The notes: generated by a model from the sequence alone, not told the origin. Shown: positions 1 to 24,142, counted from the first letter of the stretch. The stretch: DNA of 64,000 nucleotides from Pholis gunnellus (GCA_910591455.2 OU342807.1:18001623-18065622), one strand, 5' to 3'. A program made the numbers and translations.

Positions 1-1560
1 CATGTTGATCTTCCAGTTGCCTACACAAAAGACTGCATACCTATAAACCGCGCTCACATTCCCACTTGTGAGAAGGCTAAACAATGGAGCCACCTCAGAG
101 AAATAGCTGACAAAATCCAACCACTAAAGGACTGTGAAGTAGGACTTCTGATAGGCTACAACTGTTCCAGAGCAATGGCACCAAGACAAGTCATTCTAGG
201 AGGAGATGAGGAACCCTATATGCTGTACGGACAGATCTAGGATGGTCTATTGTAGGGCGCTCATCACAAAGCCGTGACTCACTGAGCACAAGTGGCTTGT
301 GTCACAGAATCACTGTTAAAGAGCTCCCTCTATAGTAACACCTGCAGATGCTATTCGAATTCTAGAATCCGATTTCAAGGATGGTAGTGACTGTAAAATG
401 GTGTCACAAGACGACATCACCAACAGATTGATGAGAGCATACGGAAAGATATACACTACGAAATGCCTCTGCCTTTTAAAGGCAGACCCAGCTTACCTGA
501 CAACAAAGATTCAGCCATCATACACCTCAACCACCTGAAAACGGGACGAAAGGTATAAGGAGCTGTATGTCAAATTCATGGAAGAGGTAATCGACAGAGG
601 AGACGCAGAGCAGATCGTAGACAGTGGGAGTGAAGGTGAGAAATGGTACATTCCCTATCACAGCGTTTATCATGCAAGAAAGCCAGATAAACTTTGCGTA
701 GTGTTCGATTGCTCTTCAGTTACAAAGGAACCAGCTTGAACGACCACCTCCTCCCTGGGCCTGACATGTTGAACAACTTGAGTGGAGTTCTAATCCGCTT
801 TCGACGGCACCCTGTCGCACTGATGTGTGACATTGAGAAAATGTTCCATCAATTTCATGTGGATGAGGCTGATTGCAACTATCTGTGCTTTCTCTTGTGG
901 AAGCAAGGAGTCTTGAACTCACCACCCAGCGAATTCTGGATGAAGGTGCATCTGTTTGGTGCAGTCTCCTCCCTTGGATGCGCAAACTACGGATTGAAGC
1001 ATCTAGCTAAGGAAAATGCAGACCTCTACCATCAAGGCTCACGGTTTATAATGAGGGATTTCTATATCGATGACAGGCTCGCAAGTTTTGAAAGCACTGA
1101 AGATGCAAATTCAGCATGCCAGAAGCTCGTGAACTCTGTGCCATGGGTGGTCTGCGACTACACAAGTTTGTGTCGAACGACAGAAATGTCCGGGAGAGTA
1201 TACCACCCTCTGAACGAGCAACCAATGTGAAGAATATGGATCTTGCCTTTGATGACCTGCCACTTGAGAGAGCCCTCGGGATTCAGTGGGATGTGAAATC
1301 TGACCACTTCCGACTAAACGTCAGCCTCAAGGACCAGCCTGCAACACGCCGCGGCATTCTGTCCACAGTAGCCTCACTGTATGATCCTCTCAGATTTGTG
1401 GCGCCAGTTCTGCTCAAGGCAAAGATCATTCTTCAGGAGATGTGTAGAGAGGCACAAGTTGGGACGATCTTCTCCCAGATGAGCTTCGTCCGCCATGGGA
1501 ACAGTGGAGAAGAGATCTAGCTCAACTAGATAATGTCACCACATCCCGTGCTTACTCACC
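1..1560 (+). mobile_element. BEL/Pao-type LTR retrotransposon fragment (protease to reverse transcriptase), broken
   Basis: Positions 1-237 read in frame as the end of the aspartic-protease-like region of BEL/Pao polyproteins (DxPVAYTKDCIPINRAHIP, then EVGLLIGYN) and stop at 238-240. From about 550 the reverse transcriptase follows, with the Pao-type signatures KPDKLCVVFDCSS, GTSLNDHLLPGPD, ALMCDIEKMFHQF and, in another frame, GGLRLHKFVSND and QPATRRGILSTVASLYDPL. The frame changes near 715 and again near 1130, and the reading ends at 1520. No RNase H, integrase or LTR is visible, so this is a dead internal fragment running in from the left edge. Family assignment rests on recalled Pao RT motifs and is strong; the exact family is not known. 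Confidence 0.85.
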
Positions 1561-3500
1561 TGAGAGACTCCCCAATGGTTCCTAATACTTTCTCCAAAAG
1601 GCTTGTGAGCTCACTTAGTTTATGAAGGTTTTGCACTTTCTTATTTGTATATGGAAGGTCATTTTCATATAGAGCTGACGTCTTCTTGATTTATCTTCTT
1701 GAGAAAGCGGGTGCAGTTTTATGGTGGGAAGAGCAAATCCACTCCCATCTCAACAACTGTCTTGATTATTTAATTTAGTCTTATTTTACCGAACAAATAC
1801 TAGTTACTTATAGTTAATTATTTTATTCTTTCACATTTGAACGCTGTGCTATCTCAGCTGCCGAACACTACAAAACAGCGTTGTTCGGTCTGGGAGTCGT
1901 CCGTGTTTCCTCTAACAACTTTAACTCTTTTGCAGTGTGTTTTCACTTCGAGGAAGTAAATTGGAACATTTTGGTCGCCTAAAAAAAATGTTAGCATTCA
2001 GTTGTACTTACCTTTTAATCTCTCATGTAATTTCTGGTTGCAAAAAAACAAGATAGCAACGGTCAAAATGCTGAACTTGAGGCTTCAAAAACAACAGTGG
2101 GTGGGGTCACAGAGACTACATTCACTTCCTGTATACAGTCTATGGCCTGTTGACTGTGCTTCAATGTATTTCAGGGTCTGGTTGCAGTACCGACTGGTTA
2201 ATTTGCAGTTACTGACCTTTGGGCGTCATGGATGTAGTTGAAGGTAATGTGGTAGAATGAAACCAGATACTATGGATCCACACGGTTTCAGGAATAGACG
2301 ACTGCAGTTCAGTGAGTGATCACTTGTGATTAGATTTCACCACCTTATTCCCCTTTTGATTTTTTCTTTGGACACCTGAGAAGAGGTTGGGGAATGCCTT
2401 CTTGTTTGATGACTCACATTCTTCTTCCTTCCTCGCTCTCTTTTAGTCTCATTTTCAAACGTCCTGCCTGTATTGGCAACAGCTCAAACAAAATAGCAGG
2501 TTGCTTCATATGGCCCTGATCAGACGGAGCAGGTGGAAAATGCGAAGACACACCCCACTACATTTTGTTGATCAATCAGACGGAGCGTTTTTTGCAGTTT
2601 TCTGCATCTTTTTTTTATATTGTTGCTCGGCAATGGTAATAAATAGTTTTTTATGCTTTATCACAAAGCATAAACTGGACAACACTTAATAGCTTATAAT
2701 GCAATTTAAATTAATAAAAACAACTTGTACAAATCTCAAGTAGGCTACTGCACTAATTTGCCTTCTGCTGCAACTGCATGGTAACTATGGTTGGTAAAGT
2801 CATATAGCCTCAGTTATCCAGCAATCTGCTCTGTGTTGAATCAATTCAACTTGAGGCGTTCAAGGCACTCCTGCTAAATCACAAGGCTCACAGAGGCTGC
2901 AGCTACGTAAAATGTTGTTTCAATCTCATTGAAAACAGTTTCAAAAAGCTGCCCAGGCTGCTAATAAGAGCTCTGTCATGGCCTAATGATGGACAACGTT
3001 CAATTGGGTTGTACAACCCAATCACTGAAGACACTGAGGTCACGTCAGTTTCTTTGGGAATTTGGCAGTTTAGCATCTCAGAGAAGTGCATATTCGAACC
3101 AAACCTAAACACGTTTGCTGTTAGATATGGACAGATGTCGAGCCGGAGGATCAACTGAACCTGGACATGTGCAATACACAGAGGACAGTGGGGGTTGGGG
3201 GGGTGGGGGATTGGAAATGGGCCCAACAACACATTTTTTGCAAGCTCACATTAGGCCCTACTGCAAGTCTTTGCGTGACACGTGAATCATTTTAATGCCA
3301 ACACTATTCCTATCCAGGCAATGACTAAAGACAACCCACACCCAGACACACCCACTAACCACTGCTGAGACAAAGACAATGTAACATGCATATTTATGAT
3401 ATTATCATACATTGTCTTTCTACTGCTAATTCATTGATTTCTAGGCTACACGTCGCCATCACACTCAGGATCGGTGTTAACTCCTTTGTTGGAGTTGTTA
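1561..3500. other. Intergenic, AT-rich, no gene seen
   Basis: No coding exon is supported here. ORFs at 2002-2241 and 2501-2689 have no recognisable family content and lack splice context. The piece around 2080-2150 (acttcctgtatacagtctatgg) resembles a dispersed fish repeat. A G-rich run lies near 3190-3215. Confidence 0.5.
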
Positions 3501-3504
3501 CATT

Positions 3505-3556
3505 AAACACTGGGTTAAATGCATGCTAATGTCAGCATACATTTAACCCCGTGTTT
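3505..3556. repeat. Imperfect 52-bp palindrome upstream of the tubulin gene
   Basis: The left arm aaacactgggttaaatg... pairs with the right arm ...catttaaccccgtgttt around a short loop at about 3530. It could be the core of a foldback/MITE remnant or a DNA hairpin. It lies about 390 bp before the tubulin start codon. Confidence 0.6.
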
Positions 3557-3689
3557 CAAGCTTTAAGAAGAAGTTAATCCCGGCTGTTTATCCTTCCAGT
3601 GTTATCTCACATCCATTTCAATCCCACGACAGCCGGTCTCTCTACAGCACAGAACAGGCAGGCCTATATTCCGGCCGTGCCCGGTTCCC

Positions 3690-3710
3690 GTTGCCATGGA
3701 GATGACGTCA
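3690..3710 (+). promoter_or_regulatory. Candidate tubulin promoter elements: X-box-like site and perfect CRE
   Basis: GTTGCCATGGAGAT at 3690-3703 has a perfect left half (GTTGCC) of the RFX X-box and a weaker right half. It abuts TGACGTCA at 3703-3710, a perfect palindromic cAMP-response element. Both sit in a GC-rich stretch about 240 bp upstream of the tubulin ATG, with no obvious TATA box. Motifs are seen; function is inferred. Confidence 0.45.
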
Positions 3711-3915
3711 TGCTGCAGCACCGGGATGAACTGCGCAGCCGCGGACGGAGGGAAGGGCGAGACAGGGAGCGTACTACGCAGGCGCGAGCTCTCTACGTAG
3801 CCACACAGCTCGTCCGCCATTCAGCCAGACAGTCGACTACACCAGGAGGAACAGGACCGAACCCTCGAAGAACCAGAGCGCCGTCGTCAGCCGAGCTTCC
3901 TTTGTTTCTCCGTGA

Positions 3916-6620
<2,705 letters not shown>

Positions 6621-6924
6621 GGCTAAAAGTCGCACATCGTTTCTCAACTGCGCTCGTCATAACTCCATCCAACAATCAATCCACTCATTTCACTCCTGCT
6701 CTGTTCTCTTTCTCTGACTCCTCTCTTATCCTACTGTTTCTGTTTGCCTCTCCTCTTCCTTCCACTGGCGACCCCCTTTCCTCCAGCCCCAGCAGGATTC
6801 ACTTTATTAACTCGCAGTGCTCATATAGAGGTAGCTAACAACTGTGCTTGTGGTCTTTTGTCTGTAGCTTTCTGTTGATGTTTGTTCATCGCCACCAGTC
6901 AAACAGTACCTGGGCCAAGTATTC

Positions 6925-6930
6925 AATAAA
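6925..6930 (+). promoter_or_regulatory. Polyadenylation signal of the tubulin gene
   Basis: AATAAA about 305 bp after the stop codon, following a CT-rich 3' UTR. It is the first canonical signal downstream. Confidence 0.75.
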
Positions 6931-8061
6931 ACCATTCAACGCAAATTTGATCACTTGTCTAATTTGGCATTGATTGTAATAAATTTGTTGGAAAAATATC
7001 CCTTTGTGTGTTTGATGTTCTTCTCTGTGATAAATTTAAAAATGAAATACATGCAATAGGAGACAAACGGTATTATTTATGTGTATAAAGTGTTTCTGAC
7101 ACATAACAAAAATAGACTTATTTTGACTGAAATGGAACAAAAAGAATCATAAAAACCTTCAGTTTTACTCAGACGTCCCAGTATGAAGGCAAACCAAAAT
7201 GGAGACCTACAGATTAGGCAGTATTGCTTGAACACCAGTAGGAGGCAGTACTGATACCTATGAGTTTAGTGCCTCTGTCAGCAGGATGTGGAAAACCTTG
7301 ATGCCTCTTACGACTATGAAACTTGAAACACCAAGTGCTTTATGACGCATCAGAAATACTTCCTATTAGGAAATTAAAACAGGATTTTGAAGCCTTTTTG
7401 TTTGATCAAGTGTAAGTAACTCCATCAATCAGCTTTTCATGGAGACTATATGACATAATAATATCAAGTATATCTTACTTAAAGCGATAAATCAAGTCTC
7501 AAGATCAGCTCAGTGTTCTTGTTCAAATACTTGTAAGTTGGCTCATGGCTGTGAGTGTTAATGGCCGTTCCTCTGTCTGTAATGCTTGAATAGGCAGTAG
7601 TACTTCTCATGGTTATTTCTATAGATGATTGAAAATACGATTTCTTTAACTTGATTTGTGTTTTTGTAATTAATGGTTCCCTTTTGACCTGATGGCTGCT
7701 AATTTAAAAAAAATCTGATGAGAAGATCAAAGTAATTTAAAGGAAACAGGGAAAATGATGAAAATGTAAGAGAAGTGAAAATAACTTCTGAGCTTGAAGA
7801 GGTGGTCTTATATCAGACGTCATACATATATATGCGCACACACACACACACACACACACACACCACACATATACTGACATAGATCAGGAAGTGTTCTGTC
7901 ACTCCGATTGCGCTGATTTTGCAGACTCCTGCTGCCGCTGTTGTCTGCCTCCGTTTACACAGCAGCTGCATCAGGAACGAGGTATGACTATCATCTGATG
8001 CACCTGCTGAATATCTCTGCCCTCCTGGACCAACACATGGACACAGACACATCCAGACAGC
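6931..8061. other. Spacer between tubulin and dennd1c; presumed dennd1c 5' region
   Basis: No coding exon is supported. A (CA)n run lies at 7837-7863. The 200 bp before the dennd1c ATG are GC-richer (ctgctgccgctg) and probably hold the promoter and 5' UTR, but no TATA box or defined start is visible. Confidence 0.45.
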
Positions 8062-17294
<9,233 letters not shown>

Positions 17295-17914
17295 AGGATA
17301 AGGCTGGCGACATTTTAGTTTTTCTTGTCCCGTCTGTCCCTTAAATATTGTAAAGTGGGTCACAAATATACAGTAATTTCCTAAAACAGCTGGGCACTGC
17401 AGCTTTAAGCAAATGTTACACAAACTGGAGTGAAAGGTGCATTTGTTGGGGACTATTATCAGCCACAGATTTGGTGCACTGGTGAGTATTTACAGCAGTG
17501 GAGGAGGGATTGAGTGTGTTCATTTAAATGAAGAAGCATTTAACACAGTGTGGCTCACTGATGTGTGTTCATGACATTTGACAAACATACGGCACATTGC
17601 CAAGATTTTGCAAGTATTTGAACTGATTTTTGTTTGTCTGAATATTGTATACTTGATGAAATAACTTGTGAATTGCACTTAAAATTAGGGCAATTCGGCA
17701 GCATGGTTGAATTAAATAAGTTCTCCAAAAGTGAGGACAATTAATGTTTTGCATATTGGCTACTGTATGATGGCCCATTCATCACTGACACCTGAATATC
17801 TGTCTGCTAGCGCATGTGTGAGAGAGAAACGCTCCATCAGCTGAAACTGACAAATGAGGATAATTATTGCACTTTTGGTAAGCCGTCACACAGAATCTGA
17901 ATAACTTAGAACCC

Positions 17915-17925
17915 AATAAAATAAA
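17915..17925 (+). promoter_or_regulatory. Polyadenylation signals of dennd1c
   Basis: Two overlapping AATAAA hexamers lie about 620 bp after the dennd1c stop. The first opposite-strand signals (TTTATT on + at 18004 and 18045) follow within about 80-130 bp, so dennd1c and crb3 converge tail to tail. Confidence 0.7.
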
Positions 17926-18511
17926 CATTTTGAACATCTAACATCCGTTCAATGACTTCAATGAGCCAGGTCAAGGGAGAGAAAGGGGTGTGCACATTCC
18001 TGATTTATTAACAAAACACTTTGTGTACAATACATACTGATCTTTATTTATTTTAGAAATTGAACTTCTCAGAGCTTGACATAAAAGTGCATTACAGTCA
18101 TCAGTGTTTTAATCAATATCCTTCAGTACTGGAAATCGTGTAAAACAATTTGTTTTATATATAAATAAACAGAACACACAGTAGAGTAAAAATATACTAA
18201 CCTCTGTACAAATACAAAATATACTTAAGCTCATGTTCCTTATGTGGCAAAATAAAAGGAGAGTTATTGTAATACCACAAACACTCAAATGACACATATT
18301 TCCTCTTTTCTTGCAGTGATAGAATTGACTGATCAGTGTGTTTGTTGTCACCAAAATGTAAAAGGTGCGGTGCAAACAGTGTCGAGTGTGTCTATAGATT
18401 TTCTGGTGTAAAAGACAAACACGGATCATCCCGGCAACGTCAGAAAAACAGGAGGTATCCATCCGCAGGTTCACACAGCAGCGGGCTGATGAGTCCGCTT
18501 CAGTACGTTCA

Positions 18512-18743
18512 TCATATGAGGCGTTCTTCTTTGGGCAACGGGAGAGGCAGGCCAGGTTTTTCAGATCCCGCCGATCCCACTTGTTTCCTCTCCTCTGCAC
18601 TGGGCCTGTACGTACCCTCCATCCTTCTTTTCTTCCTTATGACACACAGCAGCAGCAGCAGAGCCAAGCTGAGCAGGGACAGCACGGTGGACACAAACAC
18701 TGTCGGTGGGATTAACACCTGCGTCGCCATGGTTGACATGCAA
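18512..18743 (-). CDS. crb3: Crumbs homolog 3, transmembrane and cytoplasmic exon
   Basis: The last coding exon reads from an acceptor (ccctccccag) at 18744 to the stop at 18512. It codes for a Leu/Val-rich membrane helix followed by RKKRRMEGTYRPSAEE and the terminus PKEERLI. EGTYRPS is the FERM-binding juxtamembrane motif of Crumbs proteins, and ERLI is the Crumbs C-terminal PDZ ligand for PALS1/PAR6, so the protein acts in apical polarity complexes of epithelia. The extracellular part is only partly in this exon. A Met inside the exon cannot be the real start, because CRB3 needs a signal peptide; the upstream exons lie at higher coordinates and are not resolved. The gene is convergent with dennd1c, and the 3' UTR probably runs to about 18000. 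Confidence 0.88.
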
Positions 18744-19174
18744 CTGGGGAGGGAGTCGCACAGAGGTCAGGCAGAAGCGTCAGTAGATGCATAACTCCAG
18801 ATAAAACTATTGATTGATTACATGAAGCATGTCAATCAAAGTCTATGTAGTGATAAATCTCCCAGAGAGAACTGTGTGGATTTGGTACTACATTTGGGGA
18901 GAAACATGAGAGAGTGCACTTTAAATTAAAAGCACCCTACAGTCTTTGAGTCAAAGCAAAGCACGTCAACTGAATATGCAAAAGTGTGTAGTTTTAATAT
19001 ATTCTTTAAACAGAGCTTTTTATTTGGGGGTATTTATAGTGTCCCTATAATAGGTACCAAAATACAATACTTCTTTCCACGAAACACCCAAGGAAATAAC
19101 AGACCCATAAGTAAGTAAGTAGCAAACACATAGACAGGGATGAGATGATGCGACAGGGTTTAGTCTGAGCTCAC

Positions 19175-19271
19175 CTCCCTGAGGAATAGAGAGTATTGTA
19201 AGTCTGTGAGGCCTGTGTTCTTACATCTGGACCATCACAGCATCAGATAGACCGAAACGACAGCGGGGCAT
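19175..19271 (-). other. Candidate upstream exon of crb3 (frame uncertain)
   Basis: On the minus strand this segment lies between a good acceptor (tttttcag at 19272) and a good donor (GGGAG|gtgagc at 19174). Its end phase fits the 18743 exon and would add a short Ser/Thr-containing ectodomain stretch ending YNTLYSSG. The same frame has a TGA further 5' in the segment, so the true acceptor may be internal or the exon may be untranslated. No signal peptide was found. Confidence 0.35.
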
Positions 19272-20867
19272 CTGAAAAACAACACAAAGAAAACAGACAA
19301 ATCAAGGGTCGGTAAAATGGGTCTCATCACTGTCCAAGAAGTAAAATGAAGATCATGTAGGTTAAAGAGCATAAACTAAGAAAGATCTATGTCAAATCCA
19401 ATTGCGAGAACAATAGCCGTTACCGTTAACATGTATGTGTTTAAGAAAGAGGGGGGGGGAAGAGATAAGAGATCATCAGCTCAGGTATGCACAGTGTCTT
19501 TGTGCCTGATGCAGACAGTTAATGAGTGACTAAAAACCTCACAACTGGAGGACCGGAGTGACTTGAAAGCAACTTAACTGTCATGGAAATATGCTTCTCC
19601 CATCCGCTGAGAGCTTTGAATACCAGGAGAAAGAGATCTTATCAATTCTAAACACTGACTGAAGGACAGCTACAATGTTCAGGAGGAGCAATTATGTCAC
19701 TGACACAACTTAGTCAAGATAAGAACTGCAGCACTTTGCTGATATGTTGAAGACGAGCTGCTCTACAATTCTTGAGAAAAAACGACACCACCACACTATT
19801 TGTGTTGCCCTGTATGTAAAACATTAGACATACATTTCAAAATAACTTAGTCCAATATAACAACTCCTGAAAGAATGAACTCAAAGGTCGATCAACACTC
19901 CTCTAAGACACACAACGTTTCTGTTAAGTTTGTTTTACGCAGGTAGTATTCACAGGAGGGTTGTTTGTATTACATTCTTCAGCGATGGACTGAAAGTTAG
20001 GGCCTAAGAAGAAATGTTGATTTATAAAATACTGTGTGAGCATATAAGAAATGCGTGAAATGCATTACTACAGCTGAAACAATTAGTGGATTAACAGGAA
20101 ATCAATTGGAATATTGATTTATCATTTGAGTCACTTTTTTAACACAATTAATACAAACGTCCTTGTTCCAGCATCATAGAACAAATAATTAATTAGTAGA
20201 TAATGAAAAATAAATGTTGGTTGGCCGAAATGCTGAACAGAATGTACAGAATAACTCAAACAAATTACACCTTTACTGTGCCTTCATTGCTATCCTTCAC
20301 ATATGGCAACATTTGTGACTGGGATGAGTGTAAATGAGTCTATAACTTAACATGCCACATGTTGACCAAAACTACAGAATAAATCCTGGTAAGAACCACA
20401 GAGGTAACTCATCCATATAACGATGCAGTCATTGCAGAAGAAGAAAGGGAAATAAACTAGGCCTTCACTAAACTCAATGTAAATGTTCTTCCACGTCAAC
20501 GTTACAGGTTGTTTTCTCACGTGTGGCGCTTGCTTCAATCAGACACAGAAAAAGGCCAATTTCCTCCTTAATCCCAGTTACTTGATCGTGCCGATAAACG
20601 CTTTAAAGAAAACGGCCACAGGCGGATGCATGCGCGCACACGGCGGAATGCAGCACGTCCTGCTTCACCTGTTCAACCGGTGCCGTCTCAGCTCAGGTGA
20701 GCCTGCTGCTGCTGTGACGTCACAGGTGAAACCGCTGATAGGTAAACACACGAAGGAGCTCCTTCAAGCTCTATGACTCAAGGACAATGTTTCGGTTCAA
20801 GCTCGACCCGTAGGCTACGTGTTATCTTCAAGGATAGTCTGCAATTGATCAGTTCCGCGCGGCTTAC
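19272..20867. other. Presumed crb3 intron, AT-rich
   Basis: No coding exon is recognisable on either strand. A G run lies at about 19451-19459. A perfect CRE palindrome TGACGTCA is at 20715-20722. Confidence 0.4.
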
Positions 20868-21050
20868 CTGTCTGTTTTTGAGCGTCCAGGTGAGATGAGC
20901 GACGACGTGCCCCGACGTGACACTTGGTTCAGAGCAAGATGCTCTGGCGAACCGACAAAACTCTTAATCCAGTCAGGGGTCGGTGTGTTCGCGGCATAGC
21001 TGAAACTATTTTCTCCCACGCTCACCTACCTGTCCATATGTAAATGAGCC
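20868..21050 (-). promoter_or_regulatory. Candidate first exon and promoter of crb3
   Basis: On the minus strand AACAGACAG|gtaagc gives a consensus donor at 20868/20867 preceded by a GC-richer block with several CG dinucleotides (20880-21000). This would suit a short 5' UTR exon with the promoter further up, before the CT-rich repeat at 21087. No TATA box is seen. Confidence 0.4.
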
Positions 21051-21086
21051 CGGTCACGTGTCCCATCTGCGCCAATCAGAAACAGA

Positions 21087-21142
21087 CCTCTCTCTCTGTC
21101 TCTCTCTCTCTCTCACTGTCTCTCTCTCTCTGTCTCTCTCTC

Positions 21143-21187
<45 letters not shown>

Positions 21188-21190
21188 CTC
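21087..21190. repeat. (CT)n low-complexity tract
   Basis: About 100 bp of CT repeats with scattered G and T interruptions, immediately upstream (crb3 sense) of the candidate crb3 promoter. Confidence 0.9.
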
Positions 21191-21889
21191 TCTTTCTTTT
21201 CATAAAATTTAATTTGTTCTTGTCTAACTTTGGGTTTCCTATTTTTTTAATTTTTTTTATCACAAACCACATATTTCAGTTGGTTACAGAGAGCTGGATT
21301 GACTGTGTTTGCCGTATCATCAATCACTCTTGATATCAATAAGGTTTAATAATTAGAGAGAAAGGGCCTTGTGCAAGTATAGGAGGCTGTTGTTTGTCAG
21401 CTGAGGACAATCTGCTTTCTGGAGTGGCCTACTTTCATTTTGACTATTCAAACAAACTTTGTTCATGTCCAAATAGTATTCCTCCGGACGCGCAGAACAA
21501 AGACACGGTGTGCCTGCTCTAGGCAGGATTGGGGCTTATCAGGAGTTAAGAATGAGTCATCCAGAATAAAAATTAAGCAAAGAGATAATGTCCATTTTTA
21601 TACACGAGTCACACAGAGTTGCTTCTTTTTTTTACTAGTATATCCTTTTGTAGCAGGTGTGGAATATTGCAATAAGCAGATTTACTTTACTGTTAAATGA
21701 GCTTTAAAGGGTAAAAGATCTGAGATCAAACCTTCAGTCGAAAATGAGAAATAACCTTTGAAAGTGCAACAACAATTTTAGTCCATAAAATGTGTATTAT
21801 GCAATGAATGTGATTTAAAATGCTGCCATAGTTAAAAATACTTACAAAAAGAGTATGGCTATACTGGACTTACAATACATTATGTTTGA
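21191..21889. other. Intergenic, AT-rich, nothing recognised
   Basis: No exon, RNA gene or defined repeat was identified between the CT tract and the dispersed repeat at 21890. Confidence 0.5.
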
Positions 21890-22245
21890 AGAAATATTTT
21901 GACATTTTGGGACACAGGCTTACTGTTATATGTTTTCTTTTTGAGGATTAGATGATATCCCTACATTTTTGTCTGTTAAATATGAAGCTACAGCCTGTTA
22001 GCTTAGCTTAGCTTAGCAAAGACTGGAAACATGGGGAAACGGCTAGCCTGGCTCTGTGTAAAGGTTACAAAACTAATCTTTCAGTACCTCTGAAGCTCAC
22101 CATAACATGTTATAATCAGTGTTCGTTTAATCAGTCAATAAAAACGGAAGCAAAAACGTCACAATATAGTTTTGTAATTGTCTGACTACATTTCCTGAAA
22201 AATCTATCTTATGTTAATAAGATACCAGAACTTTTTTTTTCTTTG
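21890..22245. repeat. Dispersed fish repeat (ttagcttagcttagc family)
   Basis: It contains gacattttgggacacaggctt, tagatgatatcc, gttagcttagcttagcttagca and aaagactggaaacatggggaaa, then ctagcctggctctgt, hallmarks of a widespread percomorph repeat. The 5' part recurs near 27745-27825 (C3 intron 5), and tagcttagc-type pieces occur in reverse near 45510-45640. Confidence 0.65.
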
Positions 22246-22318
22246 GCTAATGTGAAGAATTTAAGTATTAAGAGCATTATTTAGTAGAATTAATAACACC
22301 CCTAGTGGTGAATAAAAG

Positions 22319-23052
22319 TGTCACAGTGATAAGAATGTAAATTATGTTAAGAGTCACAATATATTTACTTATGGAATGTATTATAGCTTTACAGGATGTT
22401 TACTTATGGAAGATATAATATTTTTGCAATAAGTTTACTTGTAGGAGTCTTCAACATAATCATTGGAAGTATTGAACCAAAGTATAGTCACATAGGTATG
22501 GGGGTTCTGAGCCATGAGGCAGAGAGAGCAGGGGAGATAGGGGACAGGCTCTTCACGACCATATAAGGGAATAGGTCGAGGACCAGAGACATCAAAGGGG
22601 ACATCAAAGGGGACACAGAGGAGCTGGACAGATGACCAACAGAGCAGGAGGAGTCTGGACGACTTCAACCAAACACTGAGCTGATAACTGCCAAAGCCAT
22701 TAGGGGTTTATTGTATTTCGGCCAATCACAGAGGCTGATACTGGACATTTGAACTTTCGGACAGAGACTTTTAAATATAGGAGAGTTCCAGAGAGTTTTG
22801 GGTTCAGTTCGCGCCGTTACCACTCTGTAGTTGACCAGCTGGGCTGGCCGATTAGGTGGGGCAAGTGAGGACTCTGCCCCAAGGGACATATAGTAATTCA
22901 GTTTGCAACTGTTCTAGCTTCTAATGTTAATTAAATACGTTTTGATTGTAAGACGGATCCAGTTCATTTTTGGTGTGACTTTGCTGCAGAAAGTTAGCAG
23001 CAGCAGAAGTCAAGCGGCCTGTCTCTCCCCTGAAAAGGTCTCCCCTCAACAC
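22319..23052. mobile_element. LTR-like repeat upstream of the first C3 gene
   Basis: The block starts tgtcacag and ends cctcaaca (TGT...ACA). It contains a TATA-like tttaaatata near 22770 and an attaaa signal near 22930, so a solo LTR is plausible. A second copy begins tgtcacaa at 60021 upstream of the second C3 gene. That copy is diverged for about the first 50-70 bp, then closely similar, and lacks bases corresponding to about 22761-23145. No target-site duplication is clear. Confidence 0.4.
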
Positions 23053-24002
23053 TAATTAACTACACCAAGCTGAAATCAATAAATTCCAGTATTTCCATAT
23101 AGCTGTTCAACTAAAAGATGTACCCCATTGCCTGATGGTTGACAAGGGTTAATAACTTCTTGTATTCATCACCTGATCTCCCAAGTCTACATTCAGAAGA
23201 TACAATCAAAACGTTTACAGTTTAAATTTACTTTTTTATTTTATTTTAAGCGACAGCTCCTTAAAAACGTACATAGTAAATTTGAATCAGTAAAATAAAC
23301 CGCTATATTTTATAGTTTACTGTATTTGTAACTTAAATTAAAAAACTAAAGAACAAAAATGTAAATGTTCACATATTTTGCCTATAGGAAGGATTCAATA
23401 ATGTAAATTGACAAATTATCAGTTCACAAATATTATTTCAGAATAATTGGGGCCACCTGGTTACTTGGGGGACCATAAACTGCATTTTCCTCCTTTGTCA
23501 GTATCCGGCCCAAGAAATAAAAAAAACAATGGGGTCCATCATTTAAATCCAGTCATTCTGCGGATATTCAAAAAGTTTGTATACATTTGCAACCTCCATT
23601 CACATCATTGAGCCTTTGTGAATACTCAAAAAATCAACTTCAATAACTTAAAGGTATTTATTAACTTATTTTATTTTGATCATTATTTCGTCATCGAGGA
23701 AAGTCCCTGCTGTTCAAACTCACTTTTCCCAGAAATTACTCAACATGACTCTCACCTGAGTAGTTGTCTGTTTGCATGTTCAATATGTTTTGTTTTTTTG
23801 TAATATGCTGATTTATCAGGTCCAGAACAAGATTCAGAAGGAACTCAAAATAACAATAAAAAAGTTAAACTGTTCATTCAGCTGTATGCCTAGAAGTTAG
23901 TCTAACACATAAACCCTCATTGATTTTCTACTGTTTTATCTTTTTCTTCACAGCAAAGTTTATACGAGTTCAACAGTTTCTCAACTGCTGCTCGGAAATA
24001 AT
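23053..24002. other. C3 5' flank, duplicated at 60470-61314
   Basis: AT-rich non-coding sequence. From 23146 it is almost identical to the corresponding flank of the second C3 copy, with only a few substitutions and short indels. Confidence 0.75.
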
Positions 24003-24090
24003 GTTAATGATAATGTGTTTGTGTACAGTTGCATAAACACTTGGCGAGGTGAATTGGGGGTGCAGGAGGAGGGTGGAGGGAGTATAAAAG
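24003..24090 (+). promoter_or_regulatory. C3 promoter: HNF1-like site, C/EBP-like site, TATA box
   Basis: GTTAATGATAAT at 24003-24014 resembles an HNF1 site, TTGCATAA at 24029-24036 resembles a C/EBP site, and TATAAAAG at 24083-24090 is a strong TATA box 53 bp before the ATG. Liver and acute-phase control through such factors is known for C3; their use here is inferred. All three are unchanged in the second copy (61315, 61341, 61395). Confidence 0.65.
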
Positions 24091-24142
24091 GAGGGTGCAG
24101 TACAGTGTCTCCATTGACAGCAGATCAGGATCAGTCAGGAGG

